A stretch of 38,628 nt of DNA, from contig JAFSUB010000010.1 of the NCBI GenBank assembly GCA_017445475.1, positions 1 to 38,628 of the forward strand, read 5' to 3'. This document shows positions 24,105 through 32,755 of this stretch, piece after piece. How positions within the stretch are numbered: position 1 is the first letter of the stretch; every line of letters starts with the position of its first letter. This stretch comes from Alphaproteobacteria bacterium (GTDB lineage Bacteria; Pseudomonadota; Alphaproteobacteria; RF32; CAG-239). The notes beneath the pieces were generated by a model, which worked only from the letters and a program-made list of their open reading frames with translations, was not told where the DNA came from and ran no database searches. The position numbers and the translations under genes were made by a program.

Positions 24105-25427
24105 ATGGATCCTTTTTATATATATTTCTTAAAGTTTATTTTTGTTCTCATTTTAGTTTTGTTTAATGCTTTTTTTGTTGTTTCCGAGTTTGCAATTGTG
24201 AAAATTCGGCGCACAAAGCTTGAAGAATTGTCATCAAACGGCAACAAGCGCGCAAAAATCGCCTTGAAAATTACAGAGCATTTAGACAGTTATTTAAGCG
24301 CCATTCAGCTCGGTATTACGTTGGCATCACTCGGACTCGGTTGGGTTGGCGAGCCTGCGGTTGCCAAGCTTTTTGAAGATTTGCTCGGCGGTTTTTTTAA
24401 AGAAAATCCGATTTTGCTGCATTCGGTCAGCTTCGGTGTGTCTTTCGGCCTTATCACGCTGCTTCACGTTGTTTTGGGCGAATTGATACCAAAATCGCTT
24501 GCCATTCAAAAAACAGAAACCTTTGTCTTGAACATTGCGTATCCGCTTTATGCTTTTAAGCGTCTGTTTTATCCGTTTATTTGGGTTTTGGATATGTTAA
24601 CCCTTAAAATTTTGCACTTAATGGGGGTTGAGCCTGCCAAGGAAGAAGATATGGCGCATTCGGAAGAAGAAATTAAGCTGATTGTCAATGCGTCGCAAAA
24701 GGGCGGGGTGATTGACGACACCGAGCGCGACATCATTCAAAATGCAATCACTTTTTCCGAAATTTTTGCGCACGAAGTTATGATTCCGCGCCAAGATATG
24801 CAATGTTTATATTTAGACGACGATTTTAATGATGTGATGAGTTTGGTTAAACGCACGAAACACACGCGTTATCCGCTCTGCAACGAGGACAAGGACAATG
24901 TGGTAGGTATGATTCATATCAGAGATTTGCTTGAACATTGTCAGGAACGTCTTGAAAAGGGAAGGCTCAATAAAATTGCGCGTCAGGTTTTGTTTGTTCC
25001 GGAAAATCAATCTATATCGGAGGTTTTGCACCTGATGATGCGCAAGCACACGCATCTTGCAATTGTGGTTGATGAATATGGCGGAACGGCAGGTATGCTT
25101 TCAATGGAAGATATTTTGGAGGAGCTTGTCGGCGATATTATGGACGAGCACGACATTAACGAAGATGCGGAAATCAGAAAATTGAGCGATTGTGTGTGCG
25201 AGTTCGACGGCAAAGTTTTGGTTGAAGACGCTTATGAATGTATGAATTTACCGGAATGCGAACGCGAAGAAAGCACCATCGGCGGCTATGTGTTTACACT
25301 TTTGGGACGCGCGCCGAAAATCGGCGACAAGGTTGAAGACGAATATTGCACGTATGAGGTGATTTCCGCAGGCAAAATGCGTGTGAAACGCGTTAAGGTT
25401 ATGCTCAAACATCGCGACGAAGCTTAA
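24105..25427 (+). CDS. CorC/HlyC (CNNM-CBS) membrane protein
   Basis: 440 aa. The N-terminal DUF21/CNNM transmembrane domain is about residues 1-190 (FVVSEFAIVKIRRTKLEEL, LGITLASLGLGWVGEP, VLGELIPKSLAIQ). Two CBS domains occupy about 205-330 (VMIPRQDMQCLYLDDDF; VVDEYGGTAGMLSMEDILEELVGDI). The CorC_HlyC C-terminal domain follows (ESTIGGYVFTLLGRAPKIGD). Members are linked to Mg2+ or Co2+ efflux and were called hemolysins by old annotation. Full length; monocistronic with its own promoter. Confidence 0.93.
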   Translation: MDPFYIYFLKFIFVLILVLFNAFFVVSEFAIVKIRRTKLEELSSNGNKRAKIALKITEHLDSYLSAIQLGITLASLGLGWVGEPAVAKLFEDLLGGFFKENPILLHSVSFGVSFGLITLLHVVLGELIPKSLAIQKTETFVLNIAYPLYAFKRLFYPFIWVLDMLTLKILHLMGVEPAKEEDMAHSEEEIKLIVNASQKGGVIDDTERDIIQNAITFSEIFAHEVMIPRQDMQCLYLDDDFNDVMSLVKRTKHTRYPLCNEDKDNVVGMIHIRDLLEHCQERLEKGRLNKIARQVLFVPENQSISEVLHLMMRKHTHLAIVVDEYGGTAGMLSMEDILEELVGDIMDEHDINEDAEIRKLSDCVCEFDGKVLVEDAYECMNLPECEREESTIGGYVFTLLGRAPKIGDKVEDEYCTYEVISAGKMRVKRVKVMLKHRDEA

Positions 25428-25444
25428 AGAATAACACTTAAAAC

Positions 25445-25969
25445 CTAAAAGTGATATAAATTCTGGCAAATCGGGAAATAATAAAAATAAGCGCTTGTTA
25501 AAGCCAAAGCTGCAACAGGCACAAACACTTTTTCAAACGGAAAATGTGCGTGACCGCCGTTTTTCTTCTTCATCCATTGATAAAAGTTTGAAGAAAGAAT
25601 AAGCACAAGTGCGCCGACAATGACGCTGAAGAGGAAGGGGTCTAAATAAAAGATGAAACCGACAACTTCCGAGTGATAGGTCATCTTTCCCATATACATA
25701 AAACCAATCATCGCAACGGACAAAGCAATCAGCAATGTGTCGCGGTAGGGAAAGTGCCAATTTTTTTTATCAAACCATTTGATTGTCCAAAACCCCAAAA
25801 GCGCTAAAAATGCACCGGCCCAAACACCGATGACGCTGTCATCGACACCTAAATGACGGGCAATTTCAAGCGAAGCTCCGACAGCAATCGTGCAAACGGC
25901 ACAGGCGGGGTTTGCAAGAGCAGATTTAAACATCAACAAAGAACACAATAAAACAACTGAAAACAACAT
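25445..25969 (-). CDS. Unknown membrane protein with N-terminal CxxC
   Basis: 174 aa from the ATG at 25969, preceded by AAAGGAAAG; a longer frame to 26032 is unlikely. A signal or first membrane helix (MLFSVVLLCSLLMFKSALA) leads into NPACAVCTIAVGASLEIARHLG, with a CAVC motif just after the export signal. Further helices lie at about residues 48-65, 78-95, 105-125 and 145-165. A His-rich loop (GGHAHFPFEK) precedes the last. The CxxC next to the membrane could be redox-active or bind metal. I do not recognise a named family. It is 17 bp from the converging corC-type gene, with no clear terminator between them. Confidence 0.8.
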   Translation of the reverse strand: MLFSVVLLCSLLMFKSALANPACAVCTIAVGASLEIARHLGVDDSVIGVWAGAFLALLGFWTIKWFDKKNWHFPYRDTLLIALSVAMIGFMYMGKMTYHSEVVGFIFYLDPFLFSVIVGALVLILSSNFYQWMKKKNGGHAHFPFEKVFVPVAALALTSAYFYYFPICQNLYHF

Positions 25970-26038
25970 TTTTCTTTCCTTTTTTTGATTTAATTTTAAG
26001 CGCATTAAAACAGAAACGGTGGCGAAAATCAACTCTTT

Positions 26039-26593
26039 TTAAGCAAGTTGTGCAATTTTTGGTTTGCAACCGCAATAGGTTTGGCTATAGAGCGAAAGTT
26101 CTTTGATGAGTGTTATGCGAAGCTCTTGCATGCCGCCCTTTCGCCCTTCAATTTCAAGGTATGGACAGCCCGTTTGTTTTGAGGCGCGTGCGGCAGCTTG
26201 GTTGACCTGATTTAAGTTTTTATAGCGCGACACGCCCAAAACGGAGCTTACCGCCGTAAATCCGTTGGCAAGGGCATATTCCATCACGCGTTTTAAGCGC
26301 ATTTCAAAGCAAATGTCGCAGCGTTTTCCGCGCTCGGGTGCATCTTCCAGACCTTTGATTAGGGCGCACCAGCGTGCGTTGTCATATTCAAGCTCTAAAA
26401 AAGGCACGCCGTATAAGGCGCATACGCGCTTGTTTTCATCGCGGCGCTTTTCATATTCGGCTGCGGGTGTGATGTTCGGGTTGTAAAACACAACGGAAAA
26501 AGCCCGTTTTTCTTCGGCCATCTTTTTGATGACGGCAACAGAGCAGGGCGCGCAGCAAGATAAAAGCAATATTTTTTCGTTTTTGTTTTCCAT
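26039..26593 (-). CDS. queH: Epoxyqueuosine reductase QueH
   Basis: QueH (DUF208) carries out the last step of queuosine synthesis, reducing epoxyqueuosine in tRNA; it replaces the unrelated QueG. 184 aa from the Met at 26593 (MENKNEKILLLSCCAPCS); starts at 26602 or 26635 are possible, and no ribosome binding site is clear. The family cysteines are all present: SCCAPC near residue 13, the RCDICFEMRL pair near 95, and CGC near the C-terminus. PNITPAAEYEKRRDE is the typical adjacent motif. It lies behind the duplicated uvrA end. Other que genes are not in the window. Confidence 0.93.
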   Translation of the reverse strand: MENKNEKILLLSCCAPCSVAVIKKMAEEKRAFSVVFYNPNITPAAEYEKRRDENKRVCALYGVPFLELEYDNARWCALIKGLEDAPERGKRCDICFEMRLKRVMEYALANGFTAVSSVLGVSRYKNLNQVNQAAARASKQTGCPYLEIEGRKGGMQELRITLIKELSLYSQTYCGCKPKIAQLA

Positions 26594-26665
26594 AAAGCCA
26601 AGCATAATGCGACGGGGCTTAAAAATCAAGGGCAAAAATAGTTTTAAGGTTTTGCCTGTTTTGTG

Positions 26666-26741
26666 TTTAGTTTGTCTTTCAAATACTTGCCTGTCCGGCT
26701 TTTTTTTGATTTGGTGATTTGCTCGGGTGTGCCGAAAGCGA
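26666..26741. repeat. Displaced copy of the uvrA 3' end
   Basis: 76 bp that match uvrA positions 27551-27626 at 71 of 76 bases, without gaps and in the same orientation. Read on the minus strand it encodes [24 protein letters not shown], read in parts, then continues TKQAKP and a stop: a second, separate UvrA C-terminus. It lies between the zeta-like gene and queH and is not part of a full gene. Confidence 0.92.
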
Positions 26742-26745
26742 GGCT

Positions 26746-27195
26746 TTATTTTTCACTGCCTTGCAGAAAAGATAAAATTTCCTGCGCCCTATAACCTGAA
26801 ATTTCTTTCGTTTCCGGTTTTGTATAAGGTTTTTTCATTTTACGAACCGATTGACTCATACTTTTAAAATGCCCCATCATTTCTTCTCGTTTTTCTTGCG
26901 CATCGTTCTGAGAAAGCACAGATTGTCTTAATTCTTTAAGATCTGATATATATTCTTCGGCCGCTTTCGGATGCCAAAGACGAAATTCATCACCATTGAT
27001 TGAAATGATATTGTCATCAGCCAAACTTTTCATAACACTCTCTGTTAAAACACTTTTTCCGGCACCCGGCTGTCCGCCTAAAATATAAACCTGAGGGTGT
27101 GCAACAGGTGTTTTGTCTTGAAATACAAAGTCCCTAATTTCGGCTAAAACTTGATTATGTTCTTCATCAGATAATTTATAATCATCAAAAGGCAT
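26746..27195 (-). CDS. Short zeta-toxin-like P-loop protein
   Basis: 149 aa. Residues 34-48 (PQVYILGGQPGAGKS) are a Walker A loop of the zeta/PezT type with K47. INGDEFRLWHPKA (residues 66-78) matches the catalytic Asp segment GDEFR. Zeta toxins phosphorylate UDP-N-acetylglucosamine and are normally about 250-290 aa. Here the second half, with the key arginines and sugar pocket, is missing and is replaced by a Lys/Glu-rich helical tail. It may be a truncated or inactive toxin, or a short variant. It starts 4 bp after the 93-aa gene, forming a two-gene operon. Confidence 0.82.
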   Translation of the reverse strand: MPFDDYKLSDEEHNQVLAEIRDFVFQDKTPVAHPQVYILGGQPGAGKSVLTESVMKSLADDNIISINGDEFRLWHPKAAEEYISDLKELRQSVLSQNDAQEKREEMMGHFKSMSQSVRKMKKPYTKPETKEISGYRAQEILSFLQGSEK

Positions 27196-27199
27196 TGAG

Positions 27200-27481
27200 T
27201 TATTTTCCTAAATAATAATCTTTAACTTCTTTTGCATAGATGTCGTATATTTTATCTCTGATTTCTTCATCACCTTTATAAAGTCGTTCTCTTTCTTTTG
27301 CGAGAATGTGAAGTTCTTTGTTGAGGCGTTCCAATAATTTTTCATCGCGTTCACCTTCTGGTTTATCTTCCTCATTCATAATGCGTGTGTTGCATATTCC
27401 CATACGGGCTGCCATAATTTCGATTGCTGTGTCGTTTCGCGCAAGCCTTTGCGTTTCTGAATATTCTTTCTTTTCCATCAT
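27200..27481 (-). CDS. Probable antitoxin partner of the zeta-like protein
   Basis: 93 aa, helical and highly charged (LLERLNKELHILAKERERLY). The start at 27481 follows GAAAGGAAAAA. It has the size and position of an epsilon-like antitoxin, upstream of and almost touching the zeta-like gene, but I see no family signature, so the role is inferred from context. The cassette has its own promoter (27514-27541). Confidence 0.7.
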   Translation of the reverse strand: MMEKKEYSETQRLARNDTAIEIMAARMGICNTRIMNEEDKPEGERDEKLLERLNKELHILAKERERLYKGDEEIRDKIYDIYAKEVKDYYLGK

Positions 27482-27513
27482 TTTTTCCTTTCGTTGTCAT
27501 AATTCTTTAACAC

Positions 27514-27541
27514 AGCATATCTTTTAAAACATATCTGTCAA
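27514..27541 (-). promoter_or_regulatory. Promoter of the toxin-antitoxin-like pair
   Basis: On the minus strand TTGACA (27536-27541), 16-bp spacer and TATGCT (27514-27519). The TGA inside the -35 box is the uvrA stop codon, so uvrA ends exactly where the cassette promoter begins. Confidence 0.7.
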
Positions 27542-30363
27542 GATTTTTGATTTAGTTTGTCTTTCAAATACTTGCCTGTCCAGCTTGATTTTGATTTGGC
27601 GATTTGCTCGGGTGTGCCAAAAGCGATGATTTTTCCGCCGCCATCGCCGCCCTCGGGGCCAAGATCAACAATGTAATCTGCCGTTTTTATCACGTCTAAG
27701 TTGTGTTCAATCACAACAACCGTATTGCCTTGCTCGACAAAACGATGCAACACCTTCAAAAGTTTGTTGATGTCATCAAAATGCAGCCCCGTTGTCGGTT
27801 CGTCTAAAATGTAAAGCGTTTTTCCTGTTGCTTTTTTGGCCAGTTCTTTTGAAAGTTTGATGCGCTGCGCCTCACCGCCCGATAAGGTTGTGGCCGGTTG
27901 GCCGAGTTTGATATAGCCCAAACCGACCTCAATTAACAGTTTAAGGCGGTTTTTAATTGAGGGTATCGTTTCAAAAAAGCTGTATGCCTCTTGGGCAGTC
28001 ATATCCAAAACATCGGCAATTGATTTGCCTTTATACTTAACTTCCAAAGTTTCACGGTTGAAACGTTTGCCTTTGCACACGTCGCATTCAACATATACAT
28101 CGGGCAAAAAGTGCATTTCGATTTTTTTAACGCCGTCGCCCTCGCACGCTTCACATCTGCCGCCCTTCACATTAAACGAGAAACGACCTGCCGTATAACC
28201 GCGCGCTTTTGAGGCCGGCAATAAAGCAAACCAATCGCGAATGTGGGTAAAAAGCCCCGTGTATGTGGCCGGATTTGAACGCGGTGTGCGCCCAATCGGC
28301 GACTGGTCGATATGAATGATTTTATCAATGTTTTCAGCCCCTTTGATTGAGGCATATTTGCCAGCCGTTTGGCGCGAGCCGCTCAACACTTTGCTCATTG
28401 CGGGAACAAGCGTTTCCAAAATAAGAGATGATTTGCCGCTGCCCGAAACACCGGTGATGCATGTCATGGTGTTTAAGGGCAATTTGAAATTGATGTTTTT
28501 TAAATTATGTGTGTGAACACCTTTTAATTCCAAAAATTTGCCGCTGCCTTTGCGACGCCTTTTCGGCACGGCAATTTCTTTTTTTCCGGTTAAATAAGCC
28601 GCCGTTAAGCTCTCTTTGCTTTTTAAAACCTCATCAACCGTGCCGGAAGCGACGATATGTCCGCCCAAATCGCCGGCAAGCGGACCCATATCAACCAAAA
28701 AATCGGCCGCTTTGATGGCGTCTTCGTCGTGTTCAACCACAATCACCGTGTTGCCGAGATTGCGAAGGCGTGTTAATGTTTGTAAAAGTTTGTCGTTGTC
28801 GCGCTGGTGAAGCCCGATGGAGGGTTCGTCCAAAACATACATCACCCCCGTGAGCCCCGAGCCGATTTGCGAGGCAAGCCTGATTCGCTGTGCCTCTCCG
28901 CCGGACAGGCCGCCGCTTTGGCGCGACAGTGTTAAATATTCCAAACCGACATTGTTCAAAAATTGTAGTCGCTCAATGATTTCTTTTAAGATTTTGTGCG
29001 CAATTTCCGCTTTCTGTTTTGAGAGTTTGCTTTGAACGCCTGAAAACCATTTTAAGGCATCTTTAACCGACATATTCGAGGCTTCCATAATGTCAAGGCC
29101 CGCAACTTTAACGGCCAAAGCTTCCGGCTTTAAGCGCTTGCCGTGGCAATAAGCACATTCGGCCGCAGATTGATATTTCGAAAGTTCTTCGCGCATTGCA
29201 GGCGATTCTGTTTCTAAAAACCGCCGTTCCATATTCGGTATCACGCCTTCAAACGGGCGATTCGTTTCAAAACGCGAATAATAAATCGGCACATTTTTGC
29301 CTTGAGAACCATATAAAATAATGTTCTTGGTGCTATCGGGCAAATCTTTCCACGGTGTTTTGGTCGAAATTTTAAGATAATCGGCAAGCGAGGTTATTGT
29401 TTGCACATAAAAAGACGAGCGAAAACCATACCACGGCTCAATCGCACCTTGGTCAATGCTCAAATTTTCGTTTGGCACAATTAAGGCCGGATCCATATAA
29501 AGCTTTGCACCTAAACCGTCGCAATGCGGGCAGGCGCCATAGGGATTGTTAAACGAAAACAAACGCGGCTCAATTTCTTCAATCGTAAAACCGGAGATGG
29601 GGCAGGCAAATTTTGAAGAAAAAATTTTGCGCTCAAGACCGTCCGGAAAATCAACAAACAACAAGCCGTCGGAAAGTTTTAAGGCCGTTTCAACCGAGCC
29701 TGTCAAGCGCTCTGTGATGCCGTCTTTGATGATGAGTCTGTCGATAACAACTTCGATGTCGTGCTTTTGGTTTTTGTTTAATGTGGGCACATCTTCCAAG
29801 TCATACATTTTGCCGTCGATGTTGATGCGCTGATAGCCCTGCTTTTGAAGGGCTTCAAATTCTTTTTTAAATTCGCCTTTTTTGCCTCGGGCAATTGGGG
29901 CAAGCAAAATGAGTTTTGTGGCAAGCTCAAGTGCGGTAATTTTATCGACCATTTGTGAAACCGTTTGGGCCTCAATCGGTTTGCCGGTGGCCGGTGAATA
30001 AGGCGTTCCGGCGCGCGCCCAAAGAAGCCGCATATAATCATATATTTCGGTTACGGTGCCGACCGTTGAGCGCGGGTTGTGCGAAGTTGTTTTTTGCTCA
30101 ATCGAAATGGCAGGCGACAAACCTTCAATCGAATCGACGTCGGGTTTTTTCATCAAATCCAAAAATTGGCGCGCGTATGAAGAAAGGCTTTCAACATAGC
30201 GGCGCTGACCCTCGGCATATATCGTGTCAAACGCAAGCGACGATTTGCCGCTGCCCGATAACCCCGTGATGACGGTGAGCTTATCTTTCGGAATGTTGAT
30301 GTCAATGTTTTTGAGGTTGTGTTCACGCGCACCTTTAATTTCAATAAATTTATTTTCAGCCAT
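27538..30363 (-). CDS. uvrA: Excinuclease ABC subunit A
   Basis: 941 aa, the family's normal length. DNA-damage recognition ATPase of nucleotide excision repair. Motifs in order: Walker [21 protein letters not shown] (near residue 33); zinc sites with CPHCDGLG and CAYCHGKRL; first ABC signature [13 protein letters not shown] with [13 protein letters not shown]; second Walker [10 protein letters not shown]; zinc module CEACEGDG...[10 protein letters not shown]; second signature [12 protein letters not shown] with [13 protein letters not shown]. Its last 25 codons are repeated at 26666-26741, so the present C-terminus may have been supplied or displaced by insertion of the cassette. Confidence 0.97.
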   Translation of the reverse strand: MAENKFIEIKGAREHNLKNIDINIPKDKLTVITGLSGSGKSSLAFDTIYAEGQRRYVESLSSYARQFLDLMKKPDVDSIEGLSPAISIEQKTTSHNPRSTVGTVTEIYDYMRLLWARAGTPYSPATGKPIEAQTVSQMVDKITALELATKLILLAPIARGKKGEFKKEFEALQKQGYQRINIDGKMYDLEDVPTLNKNQKHDIEVVIDRLIIKDGITERLTGSVETALKLSDGLLFVDFPDGLERKIFSSKFACPISGFTIEEIEPRLFSFNNPYGACPHCDGLGAKLYMDPALIVPNENLSIDQGAIEPWYGFRSSFYVQTITSLADYLKISTKTPWKDLPDSTKNIILYGSQGKNVPIYYSRFETNRPFEGVIPNMERRFLETESPAMREELSKYQSAAECAYCHGKRLKPEALAVKVAGLDIMEASNMSVKDALKWFSGVQSKLSKQKAEIAHKILKEIIERLQFLNNVGLEYLTLSRQSGGLSGGEAQRIRLASQIGSGLTGVMYVLDEPSIGLHQRDNDKLLQTLTRLRNLGNTVIVVEHDEDAIKAADFLVDMGPLAGDLGGHIVASGTVDEVLKSKESLTAAYLTGKKEIAVPKRRRKGSGKFLELKGVHTHNLKNINFKLPLNTMTCITGVSGSGKSSLILETLVPAMSKVLSGSRQTAGKYASIKGAENIDKIIHIDQSPIGRTPRSNPATYTGLFTHIRDWFALLPASKARGYTAGRFSFNVKGGRCEACEGDGVKKIEMHFLPDVYVECDVCKGKRFNRETLEVKYKGKSIADVLDMTAQEAYSFFETIPSIKNRLKLLIEVGLGYIKLGQPATTLSGGEAQRIKLSKELAKKATGKTLYILDEPTTGLHFDDINKLLKVLHRFVEQGNTVVVIEHNLDVIKTADYIVDLGPEGGDGGGKIIAFGTPEQIAKSKSSWTGKYLKDKLNQKS
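27551..27626. repeat. uvrA 3'-end repeat, copy inside the gene
   Basis: Partner of 26666-26741, 76 bp long. The two copies are direct repeats 885 bp apart and enclose the toxin-antitoxin-like pair. Confidence 0.92.
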
Positions 30364-30386
30364 TTTTCCCCCGCACTTTTGCCTTC

Positions 30387-30414
30387 AATATACGCAAACG
30401 GGAATTTAAAACAA
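30387..30414 (-). promoter_or_regulatory. Probable uvrA promoter
   Basis: On the minus strand TTGTTT (30409-30414), 16-bp spacer and TATATT (30387-30392), 23 bp before the uvrA start. I see no clear SOS box, but alphaproteobacterial LexA sites vary. Confidence 0.45.
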
Positions 30415-30443
30415 CAACATTTTAAAAAAAATGAAAATTTTTC

Positions 30444-30472
30444 TTGCAATGTGTAAAATTTTTGGCTATATT
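30444..30472 (+). promoter_or_regulatory. Promoter 1 of the duplicated unknown family
   Basis: TTGCAA (30444-30449), 17-bp spacer and TATATT (30467-30472). The spacer ends in AAAATTTTTGGC, as does promoter 2 at 31465-31493. Confidence 0.6.
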
Positions 30473-30525
30473 TAGGTCTATATTTCATTATTCACTAAAT
30501 TATTAACAAAAAAATCTTTAAGCCT

Positions 30526-30789
30526 ATGACACAGGAAAAAAGACATGAAATCGCGGAACAATTCCGCCAGCAAATTGAAAGGCCGATGCAACGTGCAGAA
30601 GCCATCAGAACCCTAATCGCAAAGCCTGAGTTTGACGAGTCAGACAAGATGCGGATTCGCGAACTGTTGCGCCGAGTTGACTATGCAGACCCCTGCGAAC
30701 AGGAGTACATGGAGCTCTTGGCACGGCTCTTCAAGGAAGATTCTTTGCGTCCCAAGGCTGAGGAGTTTTATAAAAGATGGAACGCATGA
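30526..30789 (+). CDS. Unknown 87-aa helical protein
   Basis: 87 aa, helical and charged (EIAEQFRQQIERPMQRAEAIRTLI, read in parts). No domain recognised, and no strong ribosome binding site close to the ATG. It overlaps the next gene by 13 bp and so is probably translationally coupled to it. Its C-terminal RLFKEDSLRPKAEEFYKRW has the look of a short alpha-helical interaction module. Confidence 0.65.
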   Translation: MTQEKRHEIAEQFRQQIERPMQRAEAIRTLIAKPEFDESDKMRIRELLRRVDYADPCEQEYMELLARLFKEDSLRPKAEEFYKRWNA

Positions 30790-31403
30790 GACTAACGGAC
30801 GAGCAAATTGAGCGCTTGAAGGCACAAGGTGCTGCAAAGCGTGCCGAAAGGCAGGCCAAGAAAGCTAAAGCTGAAAAGGCTAAAGCAGAAGCTGACAAGA
30901 AAGAAGAGCCAAATGTTGCCCTTCCGAAAGATTTGGAAGAGAGGCTTTATAAGATGGGACTTCTTCTTGAAAGAAGTTTTGGGAGTGTCTACAAGGCTCT
31001 GACCGAAGAGCAAGTTGCCGAGCTCAATGAGCTTTTAACGCTCGGAGGGAAAGAGGAGAGGCTTGAAGCCTATAAGCATCACCAGTTCGGATATGAAAAC
31101 ATCATATTCTACGTCTGGAAGCTTAGCGGCGATGCGGCGTTTAAGTTTTTCGATGAAGTGTTGTCGGCGCCTGAGACAGACTTTTCAACCAATTCGCTTC
31201 TGCGAATGGTTGGATGTTTTGCCGATGAAAACCTTCTGACGTTGGTTCAGAGGCATCAGAAGAAGATTTTGAATCAGCAGCCGTTTATGCTTGAGATTTA
31301 TCGTCAAGCAATAGCGGCTCGTTTGAGAAAACCTTTCGGAAGACCGCTTCACGAAGATGAAAAGGAGATTCTTCAAAAACTCTTGAAAATCTTCGGTAAC
31401 TAA
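30777..31403 (+). CDS. Unknown protein, paralogue of the gene at 31544
   Basis: 208 aa. An N-terminal Lys/Ala/Glu coiled-coil segment (residues about 5-45, with repeated KAEKAKAE units) is followed by a globular domain shared with the gene at 31544. Common blocks are LLTLGGKEERLEAYK, FFDEVLSAPETDFS, ENLLTLVQRH and a C-terminal RxxIxxR. AGGAG lies 11 nt before the ATG at 30777; a Met at 30786 overlapping the previous stop is possible. Function unknown, cytoplasmic by composition. Confidence 0.75.
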   Translation: MERMRLTDEQIERLKAQGAAKRAERQAKKAKAEKAKAEADKKEEPNVALPKDLEERLYKMGLLLERSFGSVYKALTEEQVAELNELLTLGGKEERLEAYKHHQFGYENIIFYVWKLSGDAAFKFFDEVLSAPETDFSTNSLLRMVGCFADENLLTLVQRHQKKILNQQPFMLEIYRQAIAARLRKPFGRPLHEDEKEILQKLLKIFGN

Positions 31404-31408
31404 CAAAA

Positions 31409-31440
31409 AAGCTTCGGATGTGAAATCCGGAGCTTTTTTG
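31409..31440 (+). terminator. Intrinsic terminator
   Basis: AAGCT then CGGAT (31409-31419) pair with ATCCG and AGCTT (31425-31435) around GTGAA, then a T-run. Confidence 0.85.
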
Positions 31441-31464
31441 TTTGCAAGGGATATGAGTTTTATC

Positions 31465-31493
31465 TTGACGCGCTTAAAATTTTTGGCTAAAAT
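31465..31493 (+). promoter_or_regulatory. Promoter 2 of the duplicated unknown family
   Basis: TTGACG (31465-31470), 17-bp spacer and TAAAAT (31488-31493). It shares TAAAATTTTTGGCTA with promoter 1, so the promoter was probably duplicated with the gene and may carry a shared operator. Confidence 0.7.
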
Positions 31494-31543
31494 TAGCCTT
31501 ACATAAATTTATGATTAAATTATTTACATAAAAATAAATAATT

Positions 31544-32029
31544 ATGGAAAGAAATCTTAAAGAAAAACTGCACAATTCAGTGGGTTATCTTAACCACGTT
31601 TTTGCGGGCCGTGCGGATTTGACAGATGATGTCATTTCCGAAATTACGGATTTGTTTGAGCTCGGCTCAAAAGAGCAGCGCCTTGAAGCGTACAAGGATT
31701 TTCAAGAATCCTATGAAACGCTGATTTTTCAGGCATGGGATAAGCCCGTTATCGGAGATAAGGCTTTTGCCTTTTTTGACGAGGTTTTGAGTGCGCCGGA
31801 AACAACATTTAGCTGTGCTTCGGTTCTGCGCTTAATGGATTGCCCGAATGAAAACCTGTTAAAGCTTGTCAAAAACCATCGGCAGAAGTTTTTGAGCTTT
31901 AATATGGTGGCGTTTTTGCGAGCTTCAATTACCCGCATTCGCATCACGGGTCCATGGCCGTCATGGCGTCCATGGAGTGCAAAGCAAAAAGCAATTCTCG
32001 CTCAAATTGAGAAATTGCTTCAAGAATAG
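31544..32029 (+). CDS. Unknown protein, paralogue of the gene at 30777
   Basis: 161 aa. It is the domain of the previous gene without the coiled-coil N-terminus: LFELGSKEQRLEAYKDFQESYE, read in parts; FFDEVLSAPETTFS; ENLLKLVKNHRQKFL. An unusual Trp/Pro segment, GPWPSWRPWS, lies near residue 142. Its shortened form and distinct tail suggest divergence after tandem duplication. Function unknown. Confidence 0.75.
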   Translation: MERNLKEKLHNSVGYLNHVFAGRADLTDDVISEITDLFELGSKEQRLEAYKDFQESYETLIFQAWDKPVIGDKAFAFFDEVLSAPETTFSCASVLRLMDCPNENLLKLVKNHRQKFLSFNMVAFLRASITRIRITGPWPSWRPWSAKQKAILAQIEKLLQE

Positions 32030-32030
32030 A

Positions 32031-32066
32031 AAAAAGCTTCGGGTTTGAAACTCGAAGCTTTTTTTC
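32031..32066. terminator. Bidirectional terminator between paralogue 2 and infC
   Basis: AAGCTTCG (32034-32041) pairs with CGAAGCTT (32053-32060), with A-run on the left and T-run on the right. Confidence 0.87.
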
Positions 32067-32068
32067 TG

Positions 32069-32608
32069 TTACATCGGAGAAATCATCATCGACATTTGCC
32101 GGCCTTCAAGTTTTGGCGCTGAATCCACCTTTCCGACCAATTCCAAATCTTCAATAATCTTATCCAAAAGTTCTTTGCCCATATTGTTTGCGCTGAGCTC
32201 TCTTCCCTTAAAGCGCAACGTAAACTTAACCTTGTCGCCTTGGCTTAAAAACTTTTTGGCCTGCTTTAATTTAACGTCATAATCGTGCGTGTCAATCGCC
32301 GGACGCAATTTCAACTCTTTAATATTGACAACTTTTTGATTTTTCTTGGCTTCATTTTTGCGCTTTTGAATTTCATATTTATATTTTCCGAAGTCCAAAA
32401 CTTTGCACACGGGAGGATTGGCTTGCGGTGAAATTTCGATTAAGTCTAAATCAGCATCTTGTGCAATTTCAAGAGCTTGTTTAATTGAAACAATTCCTCT
32501 GTTTTCACCGTTTTGATCAATCAAACGAACCTGTTTTGCCTTAATGTCGGCGTTGATGCGCGGTCCGTCATCGTCGCGTACTGGCGCATGTGTGTTTTCT
32601 GTTGCTAT
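32069..32608 (-). CDS. infC: Translation initiation factor IF-3, AUA start
   Basis: IF-3 binds the 30S subunit and rejects wrong start codons. Family sequence runs past any ATG/GTG/TTG: RINADIKAKQVRLIDQNGENRG lies upstream of the first standard codon. The frame reaches ATA at 32606-32608, exactly 5 nt after a perfect AAGGAGG (32614-32620). From there the protein is 179 aa, against 180 in E. coli. infC in E. coli starts with AUU so that IF-3 represses itself; ATA here implies the same loop. The N-domain is residues 18-90, the C-domain 91-179 (KELKLRPAIDTHDYDVKLKQ). rpmI and rplT, usual neighbours, are absent. Confidence 0.93.
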   Translation of the reverse strand: MATENTHAPVRDDDGPRINADIKAKQVRLIDQNGENRGIVSIKQALEIAQDADLDLIEISPQANPPVCKVLDFGKYKYEIQKRKNEAKKNQKVVNIKELKLRPAIDTHDYDVKLKQAKKFLSQGDKVKFTLRFKGRELSANNMGKELLDKIIEDLELVGKVDSAPKLEGRQMSMMISPM

Positions 32609-32755
32609 TGTAGCCTCCTTAATAAAAATTGATAACAGGGCGTATCTTAATCAAAGAAATGGCGATTATCAAGAAAAATTACAAAGTTTTATGAACAATT
32701 TTTGCTTTTTTGACGTTTTATGTTTTGTGAATAATTTTTTAAAGGAGAAAAAACA

